A stretch of DNA of 64,000 nt from Bulleidia sp. zg-1006 (GTDB lineage: Bacteria > Bacillota_I > Bacilli_A > Erysipelotrichales > Erysipelotrichaceae): contig NZ_CP069178.1 of the NCBI RefSeq assembly GCF_016812035.1, forward strand, positions 1,481,034 to 1,545,033, in the 5' to 3' direction. Below, piece by piece: positions 42,943-51,991 of the stretch. The translations under genes and the position numbers were made by a program. The notes below the pieces were generated by a model. It was not told where the DNA came from, did no database searches, and saw nothing but the letters and a program-made list of their open reading frames with translations. Every line of letters starts with the position of its first letter. The stretch's first letter is position 1.

Positions 42943-43491
42943 CTAAGCACGAATGTCTTTTTCCAGTTTTAAGGTCACATGACCAAGCATAATCTCATCA
43001 CCAAGATTTAATTTTACTTTCACATTCGGTATCATCTTCTCACCATTTAAGAAAGTCCCATTATGCTCCGCTAAATCTTCTAAGAAAAAAGAACCATCTT
43101 CCTTTAAAATTTGGCAATGCTTACGCGATACAGCCGGATCATTCAGCACCAACTCTGAGGAAGGATCACGACCAATCACACAAGGAAATTCCATTAAGGC
43201 TTTCTGAGTGGATTGATTAGCCGCCAACACTAAAAACAATAAACCTTTTTTTGTTGATGAGGTTTGAACAGTTGGTACAACCTTAGTGACTTCATCATCC
43301 ATTACATCCAGTTCAATTGGTTGAAGCTGAGGTTTTTTAGCTGATGAAGTCGGTTTAACCACTTCTCCTTCTTCCTCAACATAATACTCATTCTTTTTAA
43401 AGACTAGGTAAATGACCGCAATGCTAAGCACTAAAATAATGCCCGCTAAAATGAAAATCATATACTTTAATACCGTTGGATTCTTTAACAT
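42943..43491 (-). CDS. Membrane-anchored FHA-domain protein
   Basis: The 182-residue protein has one N-terminal helix (YMIFILAGIILVLSIAVIYL), a variable linker of about 60 residues, and a C-terminal FHA domain: CVIGRDPSSELVLNDPAVSR with the Gly-Arg pair, SRKHCQI, and NGTFLNGEKM. FHA domains bind phosphothreonine, so a Ser/Thr kinase partner is expected elsewhere in the genome. The short N-terminal tail points outside, so the FHA domain is cytoplasmic. GAGGATAG precedes the ATG. It lies just downstream of rsmI with 34 bases between. Confidence 0.9.
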   Translation of the reverse strand: MLKNPTVLKYMIFILAGIILVLSIAVIYLVFKKNEYYVEEEGEVVKPTSSAKKPQLQPIELDVMDDEVTKVVPTVQTSSTKKGLLFLVLAANQSTQKALMEFPCVIGRDPSSELVLNDPAVSRKHCQILKEDGSFFLEDLAEHNGTFLNGEKMIPNVKVKLNLGDEIMLGHVTLKLEKDIRA

Positions 43492-43525
43492 ACTCTATCC
43501 TCTTTTTATTCATTTTAGGAAAAGT

Positions 43526-44380
43526 CTAGTCTTTTGGCAATGTTTCCAAGTAGAGATTGTAGACTTTATTTTTTGATAAACCCATTTTTTCAGCAATTTG
43601 TTTGCTGGCATCCTTGGTTCTTAAACCCTGATTCACCAACCTTTGAATCTCTAAAGCCACTTGGCTCATATTCACATCATTGCTTTCCTTCTTGCCCTCA
43701 ACCACTAAAACCATTTCTCCCTTTAATTCTTGACAAACCCCTAGAATTTCAGAAAAAGTACCCCGCAGGTATTCCTCATGTAACTTCGTTAATTCTCTCG
43801 CTAGAGTACAAGAACGATCACCTAGTATTTCCAAGCAATCCTTTAAACACTTTTTAAGACGATGTGGCGCCTCATAAAAGACCATGGTCATTGGATAGTC
43901 TTTCAATTCCTTCAATCGCTTCTTTCTTTGACTTGTTTGATTGCCTAAAAACCCAACAAATAAGAATGGTTGAACCACCAAGCCACTGGCTACCAAGGCA
44001 TTTAAAATAGCTGAACTACCGGAAATAGATACCACATTATAGCCGGCTTGACTAACAAGACGAACGACCTTTTGACCGGGATCAGAAATCAAAGGATAAC
44101 CGGCATCACTGATTAACGCTACATTCTTTCCTTCTTCTAATAAAGATAAAATTCCCTTAGAAGAACTTTCTTCATTGAAATTTTGATAAGCGATAAGACG
44201 TTTATGAATACCCAATGTTTTTAATAATTGACCACTATTTCTAGTGTCTTCACAAGCAATCACATCCACCTTTTTCAACGTTTCCACTTGACGAGGAGAT
44301 ACTTCCGCCATATTTCCAATGGGTGTTGGTACTAGATATAAAGTAGACTTTTGGTTTTGAAAAGATTTCTGGCGAATCAT
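43526..44380 (-). CDS. rsmI: 16S rRNA (cytidine1402-2'-O)-methyltransferase RsmI
   Basis: RsmI methylates the ribose of C1402 in 16S rRNA. The 284-residue tetrapyrrole-methylase-like fold shows STLYLVPTPIGNMAEVSPRQ at the start, ACEDTRNSGQLLKTLGI, ALISDAGYPLISDPGQ and TMVFYEAPHRLKKCL, all family signatures; a short C-terminal helix-turn-helix-like part (GLRTKDASKQIAEKMGLSKN) is typical. It overlaps ricT by four bases (ATGA) and continues the tmk-holB-ricT-rsmI order seen in Bacillus, with small genes of that cluster missing here. Confidence 0.95.
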   Translation of the reverse strand: MIRQKSFQNQKSTLYLVPTPIGNMAEVSPRQVETLKKVDVIACEDTRNSGQLLKTLGIHKRLIAYQNFNEESSSKGILSLLEEGKNVALISDAGYPLISDPGQKVVRLVSQAGYNVVSISGSSAILNALVASGLVVQPFLFVGFLGNQTSQRKKRLKELKDYPMTMVFYEAPHRLKKCLKDCLEILGDRSCTLARELTKLHEEYLRGTFSEILGVCQELKGEMVLVVEGKKESNDVNMSQVALEIQRLVNQGLRTKDASKQIAEKMGLSKNKVYNLYLETLPKD

Positions 44381-45423
44381 TCCGCCACCTTTTTCTTACC
44401 AAAGCTACGGGTCGTTACTTTCTTTTGTGGCACTTCTTTTTGTGGTTTCATCTTTGGTAAACCACTATCCTTCTTTTTCTTTGGTTTTGAAACTTCTTTT
44501 TTCACTGTTTCTTTTTTAGCCGTTTCTTTTGAGACAACGGGAGCTTTTGGTTCAAGGATTGGCTTTTCTTCTCCTCTTAATTCCGCAAAGCTGACATAAA
44601 TTGTGCTTTCACGATTATCCAAACGCACTTCTTCGCGTAAGACATTGATGGAACTTAAACGATACTCTTGTCCTTCTATTTGAATATGCGAACCGATTTT
44701 TGGTAAGGATTGACCAGCCATCTTATAGGCTTCATCCTCGTATTTCAAACAACACATCAATTTTCCACACATACCGGAAAGCTTTTCGATATTTAAAGCA
44801 AGATTTTGGTTCTTTGCCATATTGATGGAAATAACATCAAATTTATCTTTGAAACTTGAACAACAGGTTTCCCGACCACAAATCCCAATAGCACCAATCA
44901 TTTTCGCTTTATCGCGATCGCCAATTTGTCTTAATTCAATTCGACAATGGAGTTTAGAGCCTAAGAAACGCAATAATTCACGAAAATCCACTCTTTGATC
45001 TGCCGCATAAACGAACAGAACCTTTGTTTGATCGAGGTTGTACTGCACACTCAACAAATTCATTTCTAATTGGAATTGAGCGATTCCTTCTTTACAAACT
45101 TCCAGGGCTTCTTTTTCGAGTTCAATATTCCGGGCATTCATCGCCATGTCTTTTTCGCTAGCAATTCTTAAAATTTCCTTTTGTGGCATTCTAAGTTTAT
45201 AGCGAGAGGTATCAATCGCATCGCTTTCCACTTCGGCCAGTTCTAAACCCTGGGCTGTTTCAATAACCACATGACTTCCTTTTTTAATAGTGCCATCTTG
45301 GCAACCAAAGGAATACGGGCGTGAGCCATTACGAAAACGAACCGCTATGCTATAAGGGAAATGAATGTCTGAATCCTCTTGGCAAAGAGGACAGGTACAG
45401 CTATGTTTCTCTATGGTTGTCAT
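44377..45423 (-). CDS. ricT: PSP1-domain protein RicT (YaaT)
   Basis: The 348-residue protein carries the PSP1 domain with its Cys set: GICGRETCCSSFKDKFDVIS and LSGMCGKLMCCLKYEDEAY. In Bacillus RicT joins RicA and RicF in an iron-sulfur complex that helps RNase Y process mRNA. The C-terminal 60 residues are Lys/Pro-rich and unstructured. I use the ATG at 45423, which overlaps the holB stop as ATGA and has GGAGG eleven bases upstream; the ATG at 45441 contains that site. The N-terminus also has a CxC...CPLC set. It lies between holB and rsmI. Confidence 0.9.
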   Translation of the reverse strand: MTTIEKHSCTCPLCQEDSDIHFPYSIAVRFRNGSRPYSFGCQDGTIKKGSHVVIETAQGLELAEVESDAIDTSRYKLRMPQKEILRIASEKDMAMNARNIELEKEALEVCKEGIAQFQLEMNLLSVQYNLDQTKVLFVYAADQRVDFRELLRFLGSKLHCRIELRQIGDRDKAKMIGAIGICGRETCCSSFKDKFDVISINMAKNQNLALNIEKLSGMCGKLMCCLKYEDEAYKMAGQSLPKIGSHIQIEGQEYRLSSINVLREEVRLDNRESTIYVSFAELRGEEKPILEPKAPVVSKETAKKETVKKEVSKPKKKKDSGLPKMKPQKEVPQKKVTTRSFGKKKVAE

Positions 45424-46379
45424 TTTTCTAAAATCCTCCATTGATATATTGTTTGTTCAAAAAGTAAGGTCGGATCATTGTACTTATTCAAACAATCCAA
45501 GGCTTCCATCATTAAAGCATACACCTTTGCTTGAAGCTTATCGTCTTCTTTTTTTTGCATGTAGTCCATCAACCAAGCTGGACCAATTTCTTCTTTCAGT
45601 AAGGCTTGGCGCGTGGTTTGAGCCACAAAATGAAAGTAGGCATTTAATAAAAATAAGTGGTTTTCTTTATCCTTCGGTTTAAAAGAAATATGGTAATCCA
45701 CCAATAATTCTTGTGGATTTTCTAGGCTTTCTTTCAACATAGCAATCGCTTTTTTATACTCTTCTCTTTCTTGGTTTTGTTTCAAATCTTCTTCACTTTG
45801 ACTAATTAAGGATAAGAAGTAAGCATCTTCTTTGGAATAACCCAATGTAAGAGCTTTTTCCAACAATATTTCGCGATTAACGCTTTGAAAATGAATGGGA
45901 ATACAACGAGAAACCAAAGTAGATAGAATAGACGATTCCTTTGGTGCACTTAGGATAATCACAACATTATCCGCCGGCTCTTCAAGGAATTTCAACAAGC
46001 TATTTTGTGCTGATAAACTAGCTGTTTCCATGTGTTCTAAATAGCACACCCTTCTTCCCTTTGGATTTTCCACCGCTGTTTTAGAGAAGTAGCTTTGTAA
46101 ATCATCCATTTCTTTTTTAGAGATGGCTTTTACTTCTCCATTTAAGTGCTGATAATCAGGATGTAAGCCTTGAGCCGCCCTTTCACAAGCCCTACAATTA
46201 CCACAAGCCACATTCTCTTCTGTGCATAATAAACTTTGCGCAAAAAAGGTCGCTAAATCACGAATATCTTGATCAGCATCCCCGACAAATAAATAAGCAT
46301 GAGAAAAGTCTTGGTTTTTTAGAGCTTTTTCAATTTGTTGGTAAGCTAATGTTTTGATTAGTGCCGGATTATTGAGCAT
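45420..46379 (-). CDS. holB: DNA polymerase III subunit delta'
   Basis: The 319-residue clamp-loader subunit has a RecA-like fold without a true P-loop (AYLFVGDADQDIRDLATFFA), the zinc module CTEENVACGNCRACERAAQG, and VCYLEHMETASLSAQNSLLK followed by FLEEPADNVVIIL, the sensor region of the family. It supports loading of the sliding clamp at replication forks. It overlaps tmk by 11 bases and ricT by four, in the conserved tmk-holB-ricT arrangement. Confidence 0.93.
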   Translation of the reverse strand: MLNNPALIKTLAYQQIEKALKNQDFSHAYLFVGDADQDIRDLATFFAQSLLCTEENVACGNCRACERAAQGLHPDYQHLNGEVKAISKKEMDDLQSYFSKTAVENPKGRRVCYLEHMETASLSAQNSLLKFLEEPADNVVIILSAPKESSILSTLVSRCIPIHFQSVNREILLEKALTLGYSKEDAYFLSLISQSEEDLKQNQEREEYKKAIAMLKESLENPQELLVDYHISFKPKDKENHLFLLNAYFHFVAQTTRQALLKEEIGPAWLMDYMQKKEDDKLQAKVYALMMEALDCLNKYNDPTLLFEQTIYQWRILEK

Positions 46380-47001
46380 CCAATAGTCCTTTCAATACAA
46401 GATAAGTATCTTCCACCACTTTTTCAATGTCTTGACCGGCATCTACTTTTATAAAGCGTTCCGGAAAACGAGTGAGTATTTCTTGGTATCCTTTAAATAC
46501 ACGGTCATGGAAAGAAGCTTCTTCTTGATCCAAACGATCTAAGTAGTTTCTTCCTTTTTGAATTCTTTCTAAGCCTGTTTCGGCATCAATATCTAAGTAA
46601 ATTGTTTTATCCGGTAAACAGCCTTCAATCGCAAATTCATTAATCCTCCAAACCGCTTCCATTCCAATGCGACGAGCGACACCTTGGTAAGCCAAAGAAC
46701 TATCCACAAAGCGTTCGGAAACAACCGCTATTCCTTTTTCCAAAGCAGGTAACACTTTGTCAACCAAGTGCTGACGACGACTAGCTGCGTATAATAAAGC
46801 CTCTGTACGAGCATCCATTTCTGTATTATCAGGGTCTAAAATCACCGAGCGTATTTGTTCAGCAATCTTGGAGCCACCCGGTTCTCTTGTTAGCTGGAGA
46901 AGATAACCTTCTTTTTGAAGTCTTTCACAAATGGCTTTACTCACCGTTGTTTTACCTGATCCATCGGGACCTTCTATCGTAATAAATAATGCGTTTTTCA
47001 T
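46369..47001 (-). CDS. tmk: Thymidylate kinase
   Basis: Tmk phosphorylates dTMP to dTDP. The 210-residue enzyme has LFITIEGPDGSGKTTVSKAI (P-loop at residues 11-18), LTREPGGSKIAEQIRSVILD with the DRx-like Arg, RRQHLVDKVLPAL and SERFVDSSLAYQGVARR, and a lid region YLDIDAETGLERIQKGRNYL. It heads the tmk-holB-ricT-rsmI operon. TGCTATAAT, an extended -10, ends six bases before the ATG with no ribosome site, so the operon mRNA is probably leaderless. Confidence 0.95.
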   Translation of the reverse strand: MKNALFITIEGPDGSGKTTVSKAICERLQKEGYLLQLTREPGGSKIAEQIRSVILDPDNTEMDARTEALLYAASRRQHLVDKVLPALEKGIAVVSERFVDSSLAYQGVARRIGMEAVWRINEFAIEGCLPDKTIYLDIDAETGLERIQKGRNYLDRLDQEEASFHDRVFKGYQEILTRFPERFIKVDAGQDIEKVVEDTYLVLKGLLDAQ

Positions 47002-47016
47002 GAAACCATTATAGCA
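47002..47016 (-). promoter_or_regulatory. Extended -10 element directly before tmk
   Basis: TGCTATAAT (47008-47016) is followed by GGTTTC and then the ATG at 47001. Transcription starting about seven bases after the -10 would begin at the start codon itself. Confidence 0.55.
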
Positions 47017-47045
47017 TCTGCTTGTACATAAAGAAAAAGAAGAAA

Positions 47046-47777
47046 CTAATTTGGATAGCTTCCTCCTTCAACTTTAAAATATTCCTCTAAGGTAATATCT
47101 GTTCCGGCTTGTTGAACCTTTTTAGCTACCTCAATTCCTAAATAGCGAAAATGCCATGGTTCAAACATATACCCGGTAATTTCTTCTTTACCTTTAATAA
47201 AGCGTAAAACAAAGCCGTATTCATGTGCATGTTTCTTTAGCCAAATTGCTTCTTTTTGACTTTCAAAGTTTTGAGTAAAATCATACCTTGTGTCAGCACC
47301 TAGAATATCCGCCGCCAAACCGGTTTGATGTTCGGAATGACCCGCTCTAGCACTAAAGGTATCACTAGCCGCCTTTCCTTTTCTTTGTACATAAGCATTG
47401 TAAAGCTGTTTCTGATAGGAATAGGAACGATAGCCTGATCCTAAACGAAGTTGAATGCCATCCTTTTCTGCAGCTTTAAAAAGTTTGACTAATTGATCCG
47501 AAGCTTCTTTACGCATCATCCATGGAGTCCCATTCGTTTTAACGGGAACGCGAACCAAATCCTTCGGCTCATAGTTCTCCGGTAATGGGTGTTTCTTATT
47601 CACAATAAAAGTCAAAGATGAGGCTGTCGTTGTATCCACTTTTTCTATTTGTGTTTTTTCTACTTGGCTTTGTTCTACATTTGGCTTTATATCTTTATTT
47701 TTATTTAGAATATAAACAATTCCAAGCAATAGAACAACGAGTGACACAAGCGTTGTGATGAATAATTTTTTTGTCAT
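47046..47777 (-). CDS. VanY-type D-alanyl-D-alanine carboxypeptidase (M15B)
   Basis: The 243-residue protein has one N-terminal helix (about residues 5-24), a short stalk and an extracellular M15B domain: RLGSGYRSYSYQKQLYNAYV, SARAGHSEHQTGLAADI with the zinc His and Asp, and EPWHFRYLGIEVAKK with the last zinc His. Such enzymes trim the terminal D-Ala of peptidoglycan stems. No vanR/S/A genes are nearby, so a housekeeping role is likely. AAGGA precedes the ATG. It follows queT by ten bases, so it may be under the same riboswitch-controlled transcript. A paralogue lies at 60800-61549. Confidence 0.92.
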   Translation of the reverse strand: MTKKLFITTLVSLVVLLLGIVYILNKNKDIKPNVEQSQVEKTQIEKVDTTTASSLTFIVNKKHPLPENYEPKDLVRVPVKTNGTPWMMRKEASDQLVKLFKAAEKDGIQLRLGSGYRSYSYQKQLYNAYVQRKGKAASDTFSARAGHSEHQTGLAADILGADTRYDFTQNFESQKEAIWLKKHAHEYGFVLRFIKGKEEITGYMFEPWHFRYLGIEVAKKVQQAGTDITLEEYFKVEGGSYPN

Positions 47778-47786
47778 AAATGTCCT

Positions 47787-48284
47787 TTACCGGATAAATC
47801 GTTTCATGGGATTCATCAATAGATAGCCTAAGACAACACTAATGGTTTCACCAATGGCTACACTGGTGCCTTGAATTAAGAAGCCAACCACAAGGTTATC
47901 CGGGTTAAACAAGTACGCTAACTCTGCACCAACAAAGATAAAATTCAAAATAATGGGGCATAAGATACTAAGAATAGGGATATTTTTAATTTTCTTATCA
48001 CGGAAGTAATGGGTTCCATAAGCGGCTAAGAAAGTCGCTGATGTACCAATAATCGCATCAATAAAACCGGTTGGATTCGTACCCATGAACGCACCAATTA
48101 GATTGGTTAAGAAGCAACCTAACGTTACACCCCAAATAGATGGTACATAAATCAATGGTAACATCGTTAAAGCTTCCGCCACACGAACTTGGATTGTCCC
48201 ATATGTAAATGGTGCTAAAACCAGGGAAACAACGGTATACACCGCCGCAATCATCGCTATATGCGTTAATGTTTTTGTATTCAT
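47787..48284 (-). CDS. queT: QueT-type queuosine precursor ECF transporter substrate-binding subunit
   Basis: The 165-residue membrane protein has six helices and family blocks YTVVSLVLAPFTYGTIQVRV, AEALTMLPLIYVPSIWGVTL and GTNPTGFIDAIIGTSATFLA. QueT takes up the queuosine precursor preQ1 with a shared ECF energy module encoded elsewhere. AAGGAG lies just before the ATG, and the leader folds into a probable preQ1-I riboswitch whose last part includes this ribosome site. This means uptake is shut off when preQ1 is plentiful. Its promoter is divergent from phnD. Confidence 0.92.
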   Translation of the reverse strand: MNTKTLTHIAMIAAVYTVVSLVLAPFTYGTIQVRVAEALTMLPLIYVPSIWGVTLGCFLTNLIGAFMGTNPTGFIDAIIGTSATFLAAYGTHYFRDKKIKNIPILSILCPIILNFIFVGAELAYLFNPDNLVVGFLIQGTSVAIGETISVVLGYLLMNPMKRFIR

Positions 48285-48346
48285 TTTTTCTCCTTATTTT
48301 GATTATCGTCAGGTAGCTGCTACTGACGCAATACTGCTCTATTATA
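48285..48346 (-). ncRNA. preQ1-I riboswitch upstream of queT, with promoter
   Basis: On the minus strand TATAAT (48341-48346) is followed by a hairpin CGTCAG...CTGACG (48307-48328) whose loop contains AGCTAC, then an A-rich tail and AATAAGGAG next to the start codon. A stem with AGCTAC in the loop and a tail ending in the ribosome site is the layout of the preQ1-I aptamer. Ligand binding would form a pseudoknot with the tail and hide the ribosome site. The exact consensus was matched by memory, not by a model search. Confidence 0.7.
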
Positions 48347-48407
48347 CACCTGATAAAAGAAACATCATTTGTGAATAAATAAATAATTTATTAAGGTGTT
48401 TTTTCTG

Positions 48408-48413
48408 TATAAT
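48408..48413 (+). promoter_or_regulatory. -10 element of the phn operon
   Basis: TATAAT preceded by TG lies 28 bases before the phnD ATG, leaving a leader that includes GGGAGG. No -35 was clear. Confidence 0.5.
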
Positions 48414-48441
48414 GAAATTGTTCAATTTGGGAGGAAAAAAT

Positions 48442-49515
48442 ATGAACATCAAAAAGATCTCGGTATCGCTTCTTACAGCTGCTCTATTAGTTGGCTGTAG
48501 TTCCGGAAAAGCTGCTAACACAACTAAGAAGGATGCGAATGGACGTGCATTACCTGCTGACACAGGTACAAAAGACATTGCTAGTCTTAAATTCCAATTC
48601 GTTCCATCTCGTCCAACAGATGAAATCATCAAAGCAACTTCTAATTTAGGTGATTTATTCAAGGCAAAGATGAAAGAAAAGGGATATAACATCGGTAAAG
48701 TGGACATTTCCGTTTCTGATAGTTATGAAGCTGCCGGGGAAGCTTTATCCGCCGGTTCAGTTGATGTAGCTTGGTTACCCGGTGGAACTTATGCTCTTTA
48801 TTCCCATGATTCAGATGTTGTCTTAACCGCTACTCGTCATGGTTTCAAAAACGATTCCACGACCCCTAAGGATTGGAATGGCGATGCGAATAAGACCCAA
48901 AACAGTACAAAGCCGGTGACTTATTACAAAGGTTTAATTTACGCTGGACCTTCTGCATATGGTAAGAAGTTGGCGGCTAAAGTTAACGCCGGTGAAAAAT
49001 TAACATGGGAAGATTTAGATGGGGCTAAGTGGGCAGTTCGTGATGTGACAAGCTCTGCTGGTTATATTTATCCAACTATGTGGTTACAAGAGCAATTCAA
49101 GGGTAAGAGTATTAAAGACTTATCCAAGGTAACAACCTTAAACTACGCCGCCGAATTCCAACAAGCCGCCGCTGAACAAATTGATGTTATCGTATGTTAC
49201 GCAGATGGTCGTCAAGACTATGAAAAGCAATGGCAAAAAGAATGGGGGCGCAAGGATTCCATCTGGAATGAATTGAATGTTATCGGAGTTACCAAAAATG
49301 TTTATAACGATACAGTAACCGTAACCATGAAAAAACCTGAAATCTACAACAAAGAATTTATAACCGCTTTCCAAGATTCGATTATGGAATTATCGAAGAC
49401 GGAGGAAGGTAAGAAAATTTTCGGTATTTACAAGCACAGTGGATACGCAAAAGCCAACGATAAAGATTATGACGGCGCTCGTCAAGCTCTAAAAGCAGTT
49501 CAAAATCAAAAGTAA
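48442..49515 (+). CDS. phnD: PhnD-type phosphonate-family substrate-binding lipoprotein
   Basis: The 357-residue protein starts MNIKKISVSLLTAALLVGCS, a lipoprotein signal with Cys at residue 19, then a periplasmic-binding-like domain typical of PhnD: LKFQFVPSRPTDEI, GSVDVAWLPGGTYALYSHDS and WAVRDVTSSAGYIYPTMWLQ. It should deliver phosphonate, phosphite or a phosphate ester to the importer encoded next. GGGAGG lies before the ATG at 48442, which is preferred over 48412. It is first in the phnD-phnC-phnE-phnE operon. The true ligand cannot be read from sequence. Confidence 0.92.
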   Translation: MNIKKISVSLLTAALLVGCSSGKAANTTKKDANGRALPADTGTKDIASLKFQFVPSRPTDEIIKATSNLGDLFKAKMKEKGYNIGKVDISVSDSYEAAGEALSAGSVDVAWLPGGTYALYSHDSDVVLTATRHGFKNDSTTPKDWNGDANKTQNSTKPVTYYKGLIYAGPSAYGKKLAAKVNAGEKLTWEDLDGAKWAVRDVTSSAGYIYPTMWLQEQFKGKSIKDLSKVTTLNYAAEFQQAAAEQIDVIVCYADGRQDYEKQWQKEWGRKDSIWNELNVIGVTKNVYNDTVTVTMKKPEIYNKEFITAFQDSIMELSKTEEGKKIFGIYKHSGYAKANDKDYDGARQALKAVQNQK

Positions 49516-49580
49516 AAAGAATTCTGGATGGTGCTTTTCAGGCATCGTCTTTTTATCGTTTAAGTAAAAAGGAGAACAAC

Positions 49581-50333
49581 ATGATTGAATTTAAAAATGT
49601 TTCTAAAACATATCCCAATGGCACAAAAGGTCTGGAAAATGTTGATTTAAAAATTGAGCAAGGTAATTTTATCGCTATTATTGGTTTATCCGGTGCCGGT
49701 AAATCCACTTTGATTCGTACGGTCAACCGAATGATTGATATCACAGAAGGTGAGTTAATCGTCGATGGAGAAGATGTTTCTAAACTAAAAGGGGAGGATC
49801 TTCGTAAATATCGTCGCAAAGTTGGCATGATTTTCCAATCCTTTAATTTAGTTTCACGCGCTACTGTTTTAAACAATGTTTTAGCGGCCAATGTTCCGGA
49901 TATGCCTTGGTATAAAGTATTGTTCTCCTCTTACTCCAAAGCACAAAAGCTTCACGCTCTGGAAGCACTAGACAAAGTCAATATTCTTGATAAAGCTTAC
50001 AGTCGTGTGGATGAACTATCGGGTGGTCAAATGCAACGCGTTGCTTTAGCTCGTACCTTAAATCAAAATCCATCGATTATTTTAGCCGATGAACCGGTTG
50101 CGTCCCTGGATCCAATCATGGCCGATGTGGTCATGTCAGATTTCAAACGCATCAATCAAGAAATGAATATTTCTATCCTATTGAATATTCACCATGTGGA
50201 TTTAGCCCTTAAATATGCGACGCGCATTATTGGTATTCGTAAAGGTCATATTGTTTATGATGGTTTAGTGAAAAATCTAGACCAAGCAACTTTGGATTAT
50301 ATCTATAAAGGCAATGAAGAGGTTAAGGCATGA
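49581..50333 (+). CDS. phnC: PhnC-type ABC transporter ATP-binding protein
   Basis: The 250-residue ATPase shows GLSGAGKSTLIRTVNRM (Walker A), ELSGGQMQRVALARTL (signature), PSIILADEPVASLDPIMADV (Walker B) and LLNIHHVDLAL (H-loop). The MIFQSFNLVSRATVLNNVL block is typical of PhnC. It energises the two PhnE-like permeases that follow. AAAGGAG precedes the ATG; the gene starts 65 bases after phnD and overlaps the next gene by four bases. A weak hairpin (GATGGTGC/GGCATCGTC, near 49525-49555) lies between phnD and phnC and may reduce downstream expression. Confidence 0.94.
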   Translation: MIEFKNVSKTYPNGTKGLENVDLKIEQGNFIAIIGLSGAGKSTLIRTVNRMIDITEGELIVDGEDVSKLKGEDLRKYRRKVGMIFQSFNLVSRATVLNNVLAANVPDMPWYKVLFSSYSKAQKLHALEALDKVNILDKAYSRVDELSGGQMQRVALARTLNQNPSIILADEPVASLDPIMADVVMSDFKRINQEMNISILLNIHHVDLALKYATRIIGIRKGHIVYDGLVKNLDQATLDYIYKGNEEVKA

Positions 50334-51157
50334 AAACATCCTTATTTGATCGTATATTCAAAGCCAAAACCATTCGCTTAGAAAATGGTCATACCGTTGA
50401 TAAACCGGTTAATCGTATGCCCTTTATCTTAGTGACTTTAGTGGTTGTTGTGTATATTTCCGCCAAGATGACAAACTTTGATTTTTCTCTTTTGGTTTCG
50501 CGTATTAGTGAATTTACAGTTATTTTAAGTAAAATTTTCCAGCCAAACTTCAATTACTTTTCACACGTGATGACTCCCCTTGTTGAAACCATTCAAATGT
50601 CGGTGGCAGGTACGATTTTCGGCTGTTTGATTGGCTTACCTTTAGCCATTCTTTCTTCTAGTAATATCAATAAAAACCGTCCTAGTTTATTGGTTTTCCG
50701 TTTTATTCTTTCAGTATTGCGTTCGGTTCCGGCTTTGATTTATGCTTCTATCTTTGCGTTGGTCTTTAGTTTAGGAACATTAGCCGGCACGGTGGCGATT
50801 ATTGTCTTTACTGTTGGTATTGTAGCGAAAATGTTGTATGAAAGCATTGAAACAATTGATATGGGACCTTATGAAGCAATGATTTCTATGGGAGCAAGTA
50901 CATTTAAATCTTTCTGGACAGCTTGTATGCCACAAATTTTACCAACCTACATTGACGATTGCTTGTATTGTTTTGAGTTAAATGTCCGTGCTTCTTCTAT
51001 CCTAGGTTATGTTGGAGCCGGTGGTTTAGGTATCCTTATTCGTGAAAGAACGGGATTTAGAGCTTATAGCGACTTAGGTATGATTCTTCTATCCGTCTTC
51101 ATTGTGGTTTGGTTGATTGATTTTGTGAATAATATGATTAGAAAGAAATTATCTTAA
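50330..51157 (+). CDS. phnE: PhnE-type ABC permease, first copy
   Basis: The 275-residue membrane protein has about six helices and the binding-protein-dependent permease signature in YEAMISMGASTFKSFWTACM PQ (EAA loop), with ASSILGYVGAGGLGILI near the end, characteristic of PhnE. It starts in an ATGA overlap with phnC and has an N-terminal cytoplasmic segment of about 35 residues. It pairs with the next permease to form a heterodimeric channel. Confidence 0.93.
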   Translation: MKTSLFDRIFKAKTIRLENGHTVDKPVNRMPFILVTLVVVVYISAKMTNFDFSLLVSRISEFTVILSKIFQPNFNYFSHVMTPLVETIQMSVAGTIFGCLIGLPLAILSSSNINKNRPSLLVFRFILSVLRSVPALIYASIFALVFSLGTLAGTVAIIVFTVGIVAKMLYESIETIDMGPYEAMISMGASTFKSFWTACMPQILPTYIDDCLYCFELNVRASSILGYVGAGGLGILIRERTGFRAYSDLGMILLSVFIVVWLIDFVNNMIRKKLS

Positions 51158-51167
51158 AGGAGGCTTT

Positions 51168-51983
51168 ATGTATAACCAAATCGATCAAATGTTAAACAAA
51201 GAGCCGAAAACTTTCCTACGTAATTTTGCGGTTTTCCTAGTTATCTTTATTGCCTTGTTATGGGGATCTTCTTCCCTTAAATTTGCAGGCTTTACAGAAG
51301 CCGGAATGAATGTTGCGAAAGGTGTTACCAAAGGTCTTTTCTCCCCTAACTGGGATTTAATCTTAAACTTAACGGAAAATGGAATTCCTTATTTAATTCT
51401 TCAAACCATTGCGATTGCGGTCTTAGGAACCATTATTGGTGCTATTCTAGCTATTCCATTTAGTTTTTTAGCTTCCACAACCATCGTACCAAAACCAATT
51501 GCGTATATTTTTCGCGCTATTATCTTATTGATTCGTACCATCCCGGCTTTGATTTGGGCTTTGGTTTGGATTCGTGTGACCGGTCCTGGTCCTTTCTGTG
51601 GCGTTGTGACACAAGCGATATGTTCGATTGGGATGATTTCTAAGATGTATATCACCGCTATTGAAGACTTGGATACGGGTATCCTAGAGTCCTTAGATGC
51701 GATGGGATGTACTACCTTCCAAAAAGTAAGGATTGGTATTTTACCACAATTAAGTGCTTCCTTTATTTCAACCGCTATTTATCGTTTTGATATTAACTTA
51801 AAAGATGCGACTATCTTAGGTATTGTTGGAGCCGGTGGTATTGGTTCACCATTATCACAAGCTATTTCTAATAGTAAATGGAATGCGGTTGGAGCTTTCT
51901 TACTATCCTTAATTGTATTAGTTATTATTATTGAATATTGTTCAACAAAGATTCGTGCTCGTTTGGCACATGGTCGTCAATAG
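51168..51983 (+). CDS. phnE: PhnE-type ABC permease, second copy
   Basis: A 271-residue paralogue of the preceding permease with the same plan: an EAA-type loop ESLDAMGCTTFQKVRIGILP and the family end ATILGIVGAGGIGSPLSQAI. AAAGGAGG lies just before the ATG, ten bases after the first copy stops. Two PhnE-like subunits rather than one are common in Firmicutes. A terminator follows within ten bases, so this is the last gene of the operon. Confidence 0.93.
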   Translation: MYNQIDQMLNKEPKTFLRNFAVFLVIFIALLWGSSSLKFAGFTEAGMNVAKGVTKGLFSPNWDLILNLTENGIPYLILQTIAIAVLGTIIGAILAIPFSFLASTTIVPKPIAYIFRAIILLIRTIPALIWALVWIRVTGPGPFCGVVTQAICSIGMISKMYITAIEDLDTGILESLDAMGCTTFQKVRIGILPQLSASFISTAIYRFDINLKDATILGIVGAGGIGSPLSQAISNSKWNAVGAFLLSLIVLVIIIEYCSTKIRARLAHGRQ

Positions 51984-51991
51984 TTCATTTT

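Noticed and set aside
48342..48707. Minus-strand 121-codon frame overlapping the start of phnD
   Set aside because: It lies opposite the lipoprotein signal of phnD, and the same region holds the queT promoter; there is no ribosome site.
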